Below, piece by piece: positions 43,171-52,264 of a DNA stretch of 64,000 nucleotides. The DNA lies in NCBI RefSeq assembly GCF_021462505.1, contig NZ_JAKEDV010000003.1, forward strand, positions 1 through 64,000. Reading direction: 5' to 3'. This DNA comes from Thermus brockianus (lineage in GTDB: Bacteria > Deinococcota > Deinococci > Deinococcales > Thermaceae). The notes under the pieces are model-generated. The model saw nothing but the letters and a program-made list of their open reading frames with translations, did no database searches and was not told the DNA's origin. A program made the position numbers and the translations under genes. Within the stretch, counting starts at the first letter, position 1. Each line of letters begins with the position of its first letter.

Positions 43171-43199
43171 ATCTTAGGGAAGGATGAGGGGGGTGTCAA
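43171..43199 (-). promoter_or_regulatory. Symporter operon promoter
   Basis: Minus strand: -35 TTGACA (43194-43199), 17-bp spacer, -10 TAAGAT (43171-43176). The leader is about 60 nt. Confidence 0.75.
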
Positions 43200-43229
43200 G
43201 AAACGGGGGCTTTGCGACCATGCGCAAAA
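43194..43229. promoter_or_regulatory. Candidate operator shared with the acs region
   Basis: From the -35 box on the plus strand, GTCAAGAAACGGGGGCTTTG (43195-43214) matches GTCAAGAAAGGGGGGCTTTG at 47738-47757 in 19 of 20 positions. An inverted repeat follows, TTTGCG-N6-CGCAAA (43211-43228). Confidence 0.65.
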
Positions 43230-43267
43230 GCCAGGGTTTCCCCGGGGAGAAGGGGGGCTAGGAAGCC

Positions 43268-43293
43268 AAAACCCACCCCCTCGAGGGGGTGGG
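43268..43293 (-). terminator. Terminator after the second acyl-CoA synthetase
   Basis: Minus strand: CCCACCCCC-TCGA-GGGGGTGGG (43293-43272), 9-bp stem, followed by TTTTGG. It lies 17 bases after the stop at 43311. Confidence 0.8.
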
Positions 43294-43310
43294 GAGGTGA
43301 GGAGAGGAGG

Positions 43311-45194
43311 CTACTCCTCCAGGGTGGAGAGGTCCCCGGGGTCCTTGCCCAGTTCCTGGGCTTTGAGGAGGCGGCGCAGGATCTTCCCCGAGCGCGTCTT
43401 GGGGAGCTTCTCCAGGAAGACCACCTCGCTGGGGGTGGCGATGGGCCCCAACTCCCTGCGCACGTGCTGCACGATGCTTTCCCTTAGCTCCTCCGAAGGG
43501 GTTTGCCCGGCGCGCAACACCACGAAGGCCTTGATGGCCTCCCCCTTCAGGGGGTCGGGCACGCCGATCACCGCCGCCTCCGCCACCGCCGGGTGGGAAA
43601 CCAAGGCGCTCTCCACGTCCGCGGTGCCGATGCGGTGGCCGGCCACGTTGAGGACGTCGTCCGCCCGGCCCAGGATGCTGAAATAACCCTCCTCGTCCAT
43701 CACCGCCACGTCCCCGGCGGCGTAGACCCCTCCCGGCACCTCGCGCCAGTACTGGAGGTAGCGCTCGTGGTTGCCCCAGACGGTGCGCATCATGTGGGGG
43801 AAGGGCCTTTTGAGCGCCAAAAGCCCCCCTTGCCCCGGGGGGACGGGCTTCCCCTCCTCGTCCACCACCAAGGCCTCCACCCCCGGCAAGGCTACCCCGG
43901 CAAACCCCGGCTTGGCGGGAAGGGCGAGGGGGGTGCCCAGGGTGGGCCCGCCCAGCTCCGTCTGCCACCAGTTGTCCGCCACGAAGCCCCGCTGGCCCCC
44001 CTCCACCAGGTGGGCGTAGGCCCAGCGCAGGGCCTCGGGGTTTAGGGGCTCGCCCGCCACGGCGAGGAGGCGCAAGGAGGAGAGGTCGTACCGCTTGGGC
44101 CACTCGGGGCCGTACTTCATGAAAAGCCGCACCGCCGTGGGGGCGGTGAACATCACGTTCACCCGGTACCGCTCCACCACCTGCCAGAAGGCCCCGGGGT
44201 CGGGGTAGTCCGGGGCCCCTTCCCGGAGCACGGAGGTGATGCCTTCCAAGAGGGGGGCGTAGACGATGTAGGAGTGGCCCACGATCCAGCCGATGTCGCT
44301 GGTGGCCCAGAAGACGTCCTCGTCCTTCACGTCAAAGAAGGTGCGCAGGTGGTAGGTGGTGCCCACCATGTAGCCCCCGTGGACGTGGACCACCCCCTTG
44401 GGTTTGCCCGTGGAGCCCGAGGTGTAGAGGATGAAGAGGGGGTGTTCCGCCTCCACCATCTCCGCCCGGGCCTCCGGGGGGGTGTTCCAGAGGAGCTCGT
44501 GGAGGTCGTAATGCCCCTCGGGAAGCTCCGCCCGGTAGGCCCGTTGGAACCAGATGACCTTCAGGGGAAGGTCCCGAATGGCCTCCTCCACGATGGACCG
44601 GAGGTCCACGCCCTTCCCCCTCCGGTAGCTCACGTCCCCGGCGATGAGGAGCTTGGCCCCGGCATCCAGGATGCGCTCCCTCAAGGCCGCCACCCCGAGC
44701 CCGGCGTAGACCACGCTGTGGATGGCCCCCAGGTAGGCCACGGCCAGCATGGCGATGACCCCCTCCAGGGTGAGGGGCATGTAGATCACCACCCGGTCCC
44801 CCTTGCCCACCCCAAGCCCTTTAAGCGCCGTGGCCAGGCGGCGCACCCGGTCCAGGAGTTCCCCGTAGGTGAGCTTCGCTTCCCGGCCGTCCTCGGAGAG
44901 GTAGAGGAGGGCCACCTTGTTCCTCAGGCCCCGCTCCACGTTGCGCTCCAGGGCGTTGTAGACGGCGTTGGTGGTGCCCTCCAGGAACCAGCGGTGCTCG
45001 GGGAGGTGCCACTCCAGGACCTTCTGGAAGGGCTTCTCCCAGTAGAACCGCTTCGCCCACTCCCCCCAGAAGCCCTCGGGGTCTTCCAGGCTCCGCCGGT
45101 ACTCCGCAGCGAGGTCCTTCAGGTTGGCCGCTTGCCGCAAGGGTTCTGGGGCCCAAAGCCTTTCTTCCGCCCTAAGGAGTTTTTCCACCGCCAT
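43311..45194 (-). CDS. AMP-forming acyl-CoA synthetase (Acs/PrpE-like)
   Basis: 627 aa, homologous end to end to acetyl-CoA synthetase. ATP loop [20 protein letters not shown] (about 264), DNWWQTELGG (Trp of the acyl pocket), hinge region [21 protein letters not shown] and catalytic Lys in [13 protein letters not shown] near the end. At the pocket position where Acs has Val (GTVGEP) this protein has Ala (AVAGEP), a change associated with a larger acyl group, so propionate is a fair guess. The ATG lies inside the 3' end of the IclR-fusion gene (23-base overlap). Confidence 0.9.
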   Translation of the reverse strand: MAVEKLLRAEERLWAPEPLRQAANLKDLAAEYRRSLEDPEGFWGEWAKRFYWEKPFQKVLEWHLPEHRWFLEGTTNAVYNALERNVERGLRNKVALLYLSEDGREAKLTYGELLDRVRRLATALKGLGVGKGDRVVIYMPLTLEGVIAMLAVAYLGAIHSVVYAGLGVAALRERILDAGAKLLIAGDVSYRRGKGVDLRSIVEEAIRDLPLKVIWFQRAYRAELPEGHYDLHELLWNTPPEARAEMVEAEHPLFILYTSGSTGKPKGVVHVHGGYMVGTTYHLRTFFDVKDEDVFWATSDIGWIVGHSYIVYAPLLEGITSVLREGAPDYPDPGAFWQVVERYRVNVMFTAPTAVRLFMKYGPEWPKRYDLSSLRLLAVAGEPLNPEALRWAYAHLVEGGQRGFVADNWWQTELGGPTLGTPLALPAKPGFAGVALPGVEALVVDEEGKPVPPGQGGLLALKRPFPHMMRTVWGNHERYLQYWREVPGGVYAAGDVAVMDEEGYFSILGRADDVLNVAGHRIGTADVESALVSHPAVAEAAVIGVPDPLKGEAIKAFVVLRAGQTPSEELRESIVQHVRRELGPIATPSEVVFLEKLPKTRSGKILRRLLKAQELGKDPGDLSTLEE

Positions 45195-47703
45195 AGCTTT
45201 CCTCCAGTCCCGAGGTGTCCCCCGGGTCTAGGCCCAAAAGCTCCGCCTTTAAGAGGCGCCGCAGGATCTTGCCGCTCCGGGTGCGGGGGAGGCTTTCGGC
45301 GAAGAGGACCCGGGGCGGGGGCACGGGGCCCAGGTGGCGCAGGAGGTGGGCCTTGAGCTTTTCCGCCAGGAGGGGTTTGAGCTCCTCGGGTACCGCCTGC
45401 TTGGGCACCACGAAGACCACGATCTCCTCCCCCTCTTCCCCCGGGACCCCAATGGCCGCCGCCTCCGCCACCTGGGGGTGGGTGAGGGCGGCGGCCTCCA
45501 CCTCGGCGGTGCCGAGCCTGGCTTCCCCCACCTTGATCACCTCCTCCGAGCGCCCCAGGATGCGGAAATACCCCTCCTCGTCCATCACCGCCAGGTCCCC
45601 GGTCCAGTAAAGCCCCCCCTGCCAGGGGTTTCCCCCTCCAAGGAGGTCCACCAGCTGGGCGGGGCCCGCCCGGAGGAGGACCAGGTGCCCCTTGGCCCCC
45701 GGGGGGAGGACCTCGCCCCGCTCGTCCACCACCCGGGCCTCCACCCCGGGCAGGGGCACCCCCACGAAGCCCGGCTTGGCGGAAAGGGTGAGGGGGGTGG
45801 CGAGGGCCGGGGCCCCTAGCTCCGTCTGCCACCAGTTGTCCACGGGCCAGGCCAGGTTCTCCCGGGTCCAGCGCCACACCTCCGGGGCCAAGGCCTCCCC
45901 CACGCTCCCCACCAGGCGCAGGCCCGTGGGCCTGGCCTCCCCGTGGCGCCTTAGGGTGCGGAGCAGGGTGGGGGAGGTGAGGAGGACGTCCACCCCAAGC
46001 CGGGCCAGGCGCTCGTAGAAGGCGGCGGGGCTTGGGTGGTCGGGCCGGTCTTCCGCCAGGAGGCTCGTTCCCCCAAGGAAAAGGGGGGCGTAGAGGCCGA
46101 AGGAATGGCCCACCACCCAGAAGAGGTCGGCGGTGGTGTGGAAGACCTCCCCCGGTTTCAGGTCAAAGAGGTAGCGGAGGGCCCAGGCCACCCCCACCAT
46201 GTACCCCCCGTGGCCGTGGACCACGCCCTTGGGCTTCCCCGTGGAGCCCGAGGTGTGGAGGAGGAAGAGGGGGTGGTGGGCGGGCACGGGCACGGGGTCC
46301 ACCGGCCTCCCTTCCGAAACCCTTTCCCAAAACTCCGTGCTCCCCCGCGCGTGCCAGAGCACGGGGAGGTCTAGCCCCGCTATGGCCGCCTCCACCACGG
46401 GGCGCAAGGGGACCAGTTGCCCCCTGCGGTAGTAGCCGTCGGCGGCGAGGAGGAGGCGGGCCTGGCTTTGGAGAAGCCTTTCCCTTAAGGCCTCAGGTCC
46501 AAGGCCCACGGGCAAGGCCACGTGCACCGCTCCTATGCGGGCCAGGGCCAAAAGGGCTAAGGCAGCCTCGGCCCCTGTGGGCATGTAGAGGGCCACCCGG
46601 TCCCCGGGCCGGACCCCTAAACCCCAAAGGAGGCCCGCCAGGCGGGCGGAGAGCTCCTTGAGTTCCCGGTAGGTCCACTTTTCCAGGCGCCCTTCCCCGT
46701 CCAGGGTGAGGAGGGCCACCTGTTGGGCCCTTTCCGGGAGGTGGCGGTCCAGGGCGTTTAGGGCGGCGTTGGTGAGCCCCCCTTGGAACCAGCGGCGGCT
46801 TTCGGGGTCGTAGGCCTTTTCCCAGGGCTTTTCCCAGAAGAACGCCCGGGCGAAGGGGCCAAAGAAGCCCTCGGGGTCCTCGAGGGCCTCCCGGTAGGCG
46901 GCGGCGAAGTCCTGCAGGTTGGCCTTCTCCTTGAGCCCTGGGGGAGGGTCCACCACCTCCACCCGGAAGCTCCCCTCCGGGGGCGGGGCGAGGCTTGGGG
47001 GCTCGGGGGGCTTGAGGTAAGGGGAAACCTGGGCCACCTCGGAAAGGGCCCGGGCCAGGCGGCTAAAGGCGAAGGGGAAGCGCCGGGCCGGCACCACCAC
47101 GCCCAAGGCCCCGAGGAGCTCCCCGCCTGGGCCAAAAAGGGGGGCGGCCAAGGCGGAAAGCCCCAAGGCGTACTCCTCCATCTCCGCCGCCAGGCCCGAT
47201 TCCCGCACCCGTTTGAGCTCCTCCTCCAGGGCCAAGGGGTCCGTGAGGGTATAGGGGGTGCGGGGGCGGAGAGGGGGGAGGGGCAGGGCGTGGAAGGCCA
47301 GGAGGACCTTGCCCAGGGCCAGGGCGTGGGCCTCCTCGGGGAGAGTTTCCCCCAAGGGGTGGGGCTGGCCCTGCCGCCCCCGGGTCTTGAGCCGCACCCC
47401 TTCGGGGGTGAGGAGGGCCAGGTAGCAGCGCTCCCGCGTGCGCAGGTAAAGCTCCTCGAGGGCCTCCTCCAAGGGCGTGGTCTCCACCCTCAGGGGCTTG
47501 GCGCTTCCTAGGCGGTAGCCCCTTTCCCCTTTAACGGCGAAGCCTTCCTCCACCAGGCTATTGAGAAGGGCGTAGGCGGTGGAAAGGCTTTTCCCCAGGA
47601 GGCGGGCCACCTCCTTCACCTCTACCCCCTCGGGGTGCTCCGCCAGGTAGGCCAGGATGCGCAAGGCGGCCTGGACGGTGGAGAGGCTTCGCTTCTTGGC
47701 CAT
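45172..47703 (-). CDS. IclR-type regulator fused to an acetyl-CoA synthetase-like enzyme
   Basis: 843 aa in one uninterrupted frame. Residues about 1-60 are an IclR winged helix (STVQAALRILAYLAEHPEG, LGKSLSTAYALLNSLVEEGF); about 75-235 is the IclR effector domain (YALGLSALAAPLFGPGGELLGALGVVVPA). From about 262 (LKEKANLQDFAAAYREALEDPEGFF) a full AMP-forming synthetase follows: [51 protein letters not shown] and PRTRSGKILRRLL with the catalytic Lys. The acyl-pocket Val is kept (GSVGEA). Start ATG at 47703 fits IclR N-termini and has GGGGG upstream. Confidence 0.9.
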   Translation of the reverse strand: MAKKRSLSTVQAALRILAYLAEHPEGVEVKEVARLLGKSLSTAYALLNSLVEEGFAVKGERGYRLGSAKPLRVETTPLEEALEELYLRTRERCYLALLTPEGVRLKTRGRQGQPHPLGETLPEEAHALALGKVLLAFHALPLPPLRPRTPYTLTDPLALEEELKRVRESGLAAEMEEYALGLSALAAPLFGPGGELLGALGVVVPARRFPFAFSRLARALSEVAQVSPYLKPPEPPSLAPPPEGSFRVEVVDPPPGLKEKANLQDFAAAYREALEDPEGFFGPFARAFFWEKPWEKAYDPESRRWFQGGLTNAALNALDRHLPERAQQVALLTLDGEGRLEKWTYRELKELSARLAGLLWGLGVRPGDRVALYMPTGAEAALALLALARIGAVHVALPVGLGPEALRERLLQSQARLLLAADGYYRRGQLVPLRPVVEAAIAGLDLPVLWHARGSTEFWERVSEGRPVDPVPVPAHHPLFLLHTSGSTGKPKGVVHGHGGYMVGVAWALRYLFDLKPGEVFHTTADLFWVVGHSFGLYAPLFLGGTSLLAEDRPDHPSPAAFYERLARLGVDVLLTSPTLLRTLRRHGEARPTGLRLVGSVGEALAPEVWRWTRENLAWPVDNWWQTELGAPALATPLTLSAKPGFVGVPLPGVEARVVDERGEVLPPGAKGHLVLLRAGPAQLVDLLGGGNPWQGGLYWTGDLAVMDEEGYFRILGRSEEVIKVGEARLGTAEVEAAALTHPQVAEAAAIGVPGEEGEEIVVFVVPKQAVPEELKPLLAEKLKAHLLRHLGPVPPPRVLFAESLPRTRSGKILRRLLKAELLGLDPGDTSGLEESYGGGKTP

Positions 47704-47736
47704 CTGCCCCCATCTTGCCCTTGGTAGGCCCTTCCC

Positions 47737-47789
47737 TGTCAAGAAAGGGGGGCTTTGGCAAATGGTGAAAAACCCCCCTTTTCTTGACC
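47737..47789. promoter_or_regulatory. Inverted repeat joining the divergent acs and IclR-Acs promoters
   Basis: GTCAAGAAAGGGGGG (47738-47752) and CCCCCCTTTTCTTGAC (47773-47788) are inverted copies 20 bp apart. Each contains a TTGAC -35: minus-strand TTGACA (47737-47742) for the fusion gene and plus-strand TTGACC (47784-47789) for acs. A protein on this element would control both genes. The minus-strand -10 is poor (CAAGAT, 19-bp spacer), suggesting a need for activation. Confidence 0.75.
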
Positions 47790-47812
47790 CTGCCCATGCC
47801 TCCTCCTATCCT
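47784..47812 (+). promoter_or_regulatory. acs promoter
   Basis: -35 TTGACC (47784-47789), 17-bp spacer, -10 TATCCT (47807-47812). The leader is short and carries AAAGGAGGGGG before the ATG at 47833. Confidence 0.75.
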
Positions 47813-47832
47813 CAAGGGCAAAGGAGGGGGAT

Positions 47833-49779
47833 ATGGACCGGATTGAAGGCGTGCTCAAGGAAGAGCGGGTGTTCTACCCGAGCGAGGCCTTTCGCCAGCA
47901 GGCCCACATCAAGAGCGAGGAGGAGTACGAGCGCCTTTACGAGGAAAGCCTAAAGGACCCCGAGGGCTTCTGGGGACGGGTGGCCTCGGAGCTCCACTGG
48001 TTTGAGCCCTGGCAGAAGGTTCTGGAGGGGGACCTCCCCCACCCCAAGTGGTTCGTGGGGGGGAAGACCAACCTCTCCTACAACGCCCTGGACCGCCACG
48101 TGAAGACCTGGCGCAAGAACAAGGCGGCCCTCATCTGGGAAGGGGAGCCTGGGGAGGAGCGGGTCCTCACCTACCACGACCTCTGGCGGGAGGTGCAGAA
48201 GTTCGCCAACGTCCTAAAAAGGCTTGGGGTGAAGAAGGGCGACCGGGTCACCATCTACCTCCCCATGGTTCCCGAAGCGGCCATCGCCATGCTGGCCTGC
48301 ACCCGCATCGGGGCGGTGCACTCCGTGGTCTTTGGGGGCTTTTCCTCTGGGGCTTTGGCCGACCGCATCAAGGACGCCCAGGCCAAGGTCCTCATCACCG
48401 CCGACGGCGGTTACCGCCGGGGCGGCATCGTCCCCTTGAAGCAGAACGCCGACGAGGCCCTCAAGGAAACCCCCAGCGTGGAGCACGTGGTGGTGGTGCG
48501 CCGCACCGGGGAGGAGGTCCCCTGGACCCCGGGGCGGGACCACTGGTGGCACGAGCTCATGGAGGCGGTCCCCGACCGCTTGGACCCCGAGCCCATGGAG
48601 GCGGAAGACCCCCTCTTCATCCTCTACACCTCGGGCTCCACGGGCAAACCCAAGGGCGTCCTCCACACCACGGGCGGCTACATGACCTACGTCTACTACA
48701 CCACCAAACTGGTCTTTGACCTCAAGGACGAGGACGTCTACTGGTGCACCGCCGACGTGGGCTGGATCACCGGCCACTCCTACGTGGTCTATGGGCCCCT
48801 CCTCAATGGGGCCACCACGGTGATGTACGAGGGGGCCCCCAACTGGCCGGAGCCCGACCGCTTCTGGCAGATCGTGGACAAGTACGGGGTGACCATCCTC
48901 TACACCGCCCCCACCGCCATCCGGGCCTTCATGAAGTGGGGGGAGGGGTGGCCCGCCAAGCACCGCCTGGAAACCCTGAGGCTTCTCGGCACCGTGGGCG
49001 AGCCCATCAACCCCGAGGCCTGGCTTTGGTACTACCAGGTGATCGGGAAAGGGCGGTGCCCCATCGTGGACACCTGGTGGCAGACGGAAACGGGGGGCAT
49101 CATGATCACCACCCTGCCCGGGGCCCATCCCATGAAGCCGGGGCACGCCGGCAAGCCCTTCTTCGGGGTGAAGCCGGAGATTTTGGACAGCGAGCACAAG
49201 CCCGTGGAGAACCCGGACGAGGGCGGCCACCTCTGCATCACGAGGCCCTGGCCCAGCATGCTCCGCACGGTCTGGGGCGACCCGGAGCGGTTTATCCAGC
49301 AGTACTTCAGCCAGCACCCCGGGGTCTACTTCACCGGGGACGGGGCGCGGCGGGATAAGGACGGCTACTACCTGATCCAGGGCCGGGTGGACGATGTCCT
49401 GAACGTGGCGGGCCACCGCCTGGGCACCATGGAGATTGAGTCCGCCCTGGTCTCCCACCCGGCGGTGGCGGAGGCGGCGGTGGTGGGCCGCCCTGACCCC
49501 ATGAAAGGGGAGGCCATCGTGGCCTTCGTGACCCTGAAGGAGGGGTATACGCCTTCCGATGCCCTCAGGGACGAGCTCAAGGCCCACGTGGCCAAGGTGA
49601 TCGGCCCCATCGCCCGCCCCGACGAGGTGCGCTTCACCGACGCCTTGCCCAAGACCCGCTCCGGCAAGATCATGCGCCGCCTCCTGCGGCAAATCGCCGC
49701 CGGGGAGAAGGAGATCAAGGGGGACACCTCCACCCTCGAGGACCGCTCCGTGGTGGAGAAGCTGAAAGAGGGGGCCTAA
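47833..49779 (+). CDS. acs: Acetyl-CoA synthetase
   Basis: A 648-aa AMP-forming enzyme, the canonical member of the three here. FHPS-like start ([21 protein letters not shown]), [20 protein letters not shown] (about 264), [22 protein letters not shown] (about 417), [34 protein letters not shown] and [14 protein letters not shown], whose Lys is the usual acetylation target. It activates acetate for the TCA cycle and glyoxylate use. Strong Shine-Dalgarno. Divergent from the IclR-Acs fusion across a shared inverted repeat. Confidence 0.97.
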   Translation: MDRIEGVLKEERVFYPSEAFRQQAHIKSEEEYERLYEESLKDPEGFWGRVASELHWFEPWQKVLEGDLPHPKWFVGGKTNLSYNALDRHVKTWRKNKAALIWEGEPGEERVLTYHDLWREVQKFANVLKRLGVKKGDRVTIYLPMVPEAAIAMLACTRIGAVHSVVFGGFSSGALADRIKDAQAKVLITADGGYRRGGIVPLKQNADEALKETPSVEHVVVVRRTGEEVPWTPGRDHWWHELMEAVPDRLDPEPMEAEDPLFILYTSGSTGKPKGVLHTTGGYMTYVYYTTKLVFDLKDEDVYWCTADVGWITGHSYVVYGPLLNGATTVMYEGAPNWPEPDRFWQIVDKYGVTILYTAPTAIRAFMKWGEGWPAKHRLETLRLLGTVGEPINPEAWLWYYQVIGKGRCPIVDTWWQTETGGIMITTLPGAHPMKPGHAGKPFFGVKPEILDSEHKPVENPDEGGHLCITRPWPSMLRTVWGDPERFIQQYFSQHPGVYFTGDGARRDKDGYYLIQGRVDDVLNVAGHRLGTMEIESALVSHPAVAEAAVVGRPDPMKGEAIVAFVTLKEGYTPSDALRDELKAHVAKVIGPIARPDEVRFTDALPKTRSGKIMRRLLRQIAAGEKEIKGDTSTLEDRSVVEKLKEGA

Positions 49780-49793
49780 GGCCCCGGCCTTGG

Positions 49794-49817
49794 GCCCGGC
49801 GGGCTAGCCCGCCGGGC
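49794..49817. terminator. Bidirectional hairpin between acs and the NTF2-like gene
   Basis: GCCCGGCGGG-CTAG-CCCGCCGGGC is a perfect 24-base palindrome between convergent genes. It includes the NTF2-like stop codon. The T-tract is weak on both sides, so its strength as a terminator is uncertain. Confidence 0.6.
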
Positions 49818-50190
49818 TCTTGTGCACGTGCACCACCTTCCACCCCTCGGGGAAGCGTACCGCCACCCGGCTCTCGTTCACCGCCCGGTGCCTTAGGCCG
49901 CCTTCCTCCTCCAGGGTGAGGAGGAGGGTGTAGCTGAAGATGGCCACGTCCCCATAGCGCTGGAGCCTTCTTTCCAAGAGGTCTATCCGGTAGGGCCTGC
50001 CCTGGGTGGCCCAGCGCTTCTCCACCATGAAGCGGTGGAACTCCAAGCCGTCCAGGCGGTGGGGGGTGACGAACCACTCGTAGAGGGAGAGCTCAGGGTG
50101 AGTGGTGGCGGCGTAGGCGGCGTAGTCCCCCTCGTAGATGCTCCTTAGGTGTTCTTCCAGAAAACCCCAAAGCTCGGCCTCCCCTTCCAC
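49804..50190 (-). CDS. NTF2/SnoaL-like protein (128 aa)
   Basis: ELWGFLEEHLRSIYEGDYAAYAATTHPELSLYEWFVTPHRLDG and the strand GWKVVHVHKSPAG at the end are typical of cone-shaped NTF2-like folds of the DUF4440 / CaMKII-association type. Some such proteins are enzymes and some just bind ligands or oligomerise; no catalytic set is recognisable. It starts three bases after the mutase and is surely co-transcribed with it. Confidence 0.7.
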   Translation of the reverse strand: MEGEAELWGFLEEHLRSIYEGDYAAYAATTHPELSLYEWFVTPHRLDGLEFHRFMVEKRWATQGRPYRIDLLERRLQRYGDVAIFSYTLLLTLEEEGGLRHRAVNESRVAVRFPEGWKVVHVHKSPAG

Positions 50191-50193
50191 GGC

Positions 50194-51738
50194 TCACCTC
50201 CCCGGCTGGTACTCCCCCCACTCCTCCCGCAAGACCCCGCAGACCTCCCCCAGGGTGGCCCGGCGGCGGAAGGCCTCGAGGACATAGGGGAAGAGGTTTT
50301 CCTGCCCCCTGGCTGCCTGGCGCAGGTTCTCAAGGCCCACCCGGACGCTTTCCCCGTCCCGGTTGGCCTTGAAGGCGGCGAGCTCCCGCTTCCTCCTTTC
50401 GTGGAGCTCCGGGTCAATGCGCTGCACGGGCACGGGTTCGTTCAGGGGGCTATTGGGGTCAAAGAAGCGGTTCACCCCCACGATGATGCGCTTGCCCTCC
50501 TCCACCTCCTTCTGGAACTGCCAGGCGGACTCCTCTATGGCCCGCTGGAAGTAGCCCGCCTCCACCGCGGCCACGGCCCCGCCCAGGGCGTCTATCTCGG
50601 CGATGAGCCTCTCCGCCTCCTTTTCCAGGGCATCCGTGAGATGCTCCACGTAGAAGCTCCCCCCCAAGGGGTCAATGGCCTTGGTCACCCCGCTTTCGTA
50701 GGCCAGGATCTGTTGGGTGCGCAGGGCGAGGAGGGCGCTTTTCTCCGTGGGCAGGCCCAGGGCCTCGTCGTAGGCGTTGGTGTGGAGGCTTTGCGTGCCC
50801 CCAAGCACGGCGGCCAGGGCCTGGTAGGCGGTGCGCACCACGTTGTTCAGGGGTTCTTGGGCGGTGAGGGTGGAGCCCCCGGTCTGGGTGTGGAAGCGGA
50901 GCATCCAGCTTTTGGGGTCCTTGGCCCCGAACTCCTCCCGCATGATGCGGGCCCAAAGCCGCCTGGCCGCCCGGAACTTGGCCACTTCTTCCAAGATATC
51001 CCCGTGGGCGGCGAAGAAGAAGGAGAGCCTGGGGGCGAAGGCGTCCACGTCCAGGCCCCGCTCCAGGGCCGCCCGCACGTAGGCCTTCCCGTCCGCCAGG
51101 GTGAAGGCAATCTCCTGGGCGGCGGTGGCCCCGGCCTCCCGGATGTGGTAGCCGGAGATGCTGATGGTGTTCCACTTGGGCACGCGCTTGGCGCAGAACT
51201 CAAAGATGTCCGTCACCAGGCGCATGGAAGGGCCTGGGGGGTAGATGTAGGTGCCCCGGGCGAAGTACTCCTTGAGGATATCGTTTTGCACCGTGCCCGA
51301 GACCTTGTCCCAGCTTACCCCCTGCTCCTCCGCCACCAGGAGGTAGAGGGCGAGGAGCATCATGGCGGGGGCGTTGATGGTCATGCTGGTGGAGACCCGG
51401 TCCAAGGGGATGCCCTCAAAGAGCTTGCGCATGTCCTCGAGGGTGGCGATGGACACCCCCACCCGCCCCACCTCCCCCACGCTCATGGGGTGGTCGGGGT
51501 CCAGGCCGAGCTGGGTGGGCAGGTCAAAGGCCACGCTGAGGCCGGTCTGGCCCTGGGCGAGAAGGTATCGGTAGCGGGCGTTGGACTCCTCGGCGGTGGA
51601 GAAGCCGGCGTACTGGCGCATGGTCCAGAGCCGGTCCAGGTACATCCGCGGGTAGATGCCCCGGGTGAAGGGGTATTCCCCCGGGCGGCCGAGCTTTTCC
51701 CGGTACCCCTCGGGCAAGGACTCAAAGAGGCCTTCCAT
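50194..51738 (-). CDS. Methylmalonyl-CoA mutase, large catalytic chain
   Basis: 514 aa covering the acyl-CoA TIM barrel only; the B12-binding domain must be a separate chain encoded elsewhere, as in other split mutases. [27 protein letters not shown] includes the Tyr found in methylmalonyl-CoA mutases where isobutyryl-CoA mutases have Phe. [26 protein letters not shown] and [17 protein letters not shown] follow. It links propionyl-CoA breakdown to succinyl-CoA, fitting the nearby synthetases. It lies nine bases after the 45-aa gene. Confidence 0.9.
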   Translation of the reverse strand: MEGLFESLPEGYREKLGRPGEYPFTRGIYPRMYLDRLWTMRQYAGFSTAEESNARYRYLLAQGQTGLSVAFDLPTQLGLDPDHPMSVGEVGRVGVSIATLEDMRKLFEGIPLDRVSTSMTINAPAMMLLALYLLVAEEQGVSWDKVSGTVQNDILKEYFARGTYIYPPGPSMRLVTDIFEFCAKRVPKWNTISISGYHIREAGATAAQEIAFTLADGKAYVRAALERGLDVDAFAPRLSFFFAAHGDILEEVAKFRAARRLWARIMREEFGAKDPKSWMLRFHTQTGGSTLTAQEPLNNVVRTAYQALAAVLGGTQSLHTNAYDEALGLPTEKSALLALRTQQILAYESGVTKAIDPLGGSFYVEHLTDALEKEAERLIAEIDALGGAVAAVEAGYFQRAIEESAWQFQKEVEEGKRIIVGVNRFFDPNSPLNEPVPVQRIDPELHERRKRELAAFKANRDGESVRVGLENLRQAARGQENLFPYVLEAFRRRATLGEVCGVLREEWGEYQPGR

Positions 51739-51747
51739 GCTTTAGTT

Positions 51748-51885
51748 TTACAGGAAGAGCCGGAGGAGAAGAAGGGCCAAGAAGAGGACCCCCAGGATGA
51801 GGAGCAAAGGGGGCAAGAGGAGGCTATAAAGGGCCAGCACCAAGGCAAAAAAGTCCTTCCAGTCGGGCCTGGGCTCCTTCTGCAC
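51748..51885 (-). CDS. 45-aa single-helix membrane protein
   Basis: From a GTG at 51885: MQKEPRPDWKDFFALVLALYS, then a long hydrophobic run LLLPPLLLILGVLFLALLLL and RLFL. TATGCT lies exactly six bases before the GTG, so the transcript is probably leaderless and continues into the mutase. The charged N-terminus and one or two tightly packed helices suggest a small membrane peptide; function unknown. Confidence 0.6.
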   Translation of the reverse strand: MQKEPRPDWKDFFALVLALYSLLLPPLLLILGVLFLALLLLRLFL

Positions 51886-51891
51886 CCCCTT

Positions 51892-51897
51892 AGCATA
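51892..51897 (-). promoter_or_regulatory. -10 box of a leaderless promoter (45-aa gene and mutase)
   Basis: TATGCT on the minus strand, 6 bases before the GTG at 51885. Confidence 0.55.
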
Positions 51898-51946
51898 CCC
51901 TCTTCGCCGCCTGGCTTTCCCGCTTCCTAGCTACATCCCCTTTTGA

Positions 51947-51952
51947 TAGCAT
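51947..51952 (+). promoter_or_regulatory. -10 box of a leaderless promoter (HxlR-min operon)
   Basis: TAGCAT ends 6 bases before the ATG at 51959. Confidence 0.55.
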
Positions 51953-51958
51953 TAGCCC

Positions 51959-52264
51959 ATGGCCCTGTCCAAAAACGCCCGGAAGGCGCTTAAGGTCCTG
52001 GCCCGCCGGGGGGCTCCCGAGGTCCTCTTCGCCCTAAGCCGGGGAGCCTCCCGCTTCTCCGACCTGGAAAGCCTTCTTGTCCTCTCCCCGAGGACCCTGG
52101 CGGAGAGGCTTCGGGAGTTCCACCTTTTGGGCTTCGTGGAGCGGCGGGCCTACCCCGAGGTGCCGCCTCGGGTAGAATACACCCTGACCCCGCGGGGCAA
52201 GCGGGTTTTGGATTTCCTGCGCGGATTGGAGGACGTATTGGAGCCCAAGGAGGAGGTGCGGTGA
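51959..52264 (+). CDS. HxlR-like winged-helix regulator
   Basis: 101 aa. ARRGAPEVLFALSRGASRFSDLE, then the recognition helix LSPRTLAERLREFHLLGFVERRAYPEVPPRVEYTLTPRGKRVL, is the HxlR pattern. It lacks the conserved Cys used by some redox-sensing members. Its stop overlaps the minD GTG (GTGA), an unusual pairing of a small regulator with division-site genes; whether it controls them is unknown. Confidence 0.85.
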   Translation: MALSKNARKALKVLARRGAPEVLFALSRGASRFSDLESLLVLSPRTLAERLREFHLLGFVERRAYPEVPPRVEYTLTPRGKRVLDFLRGLEDVLEPKEEVR

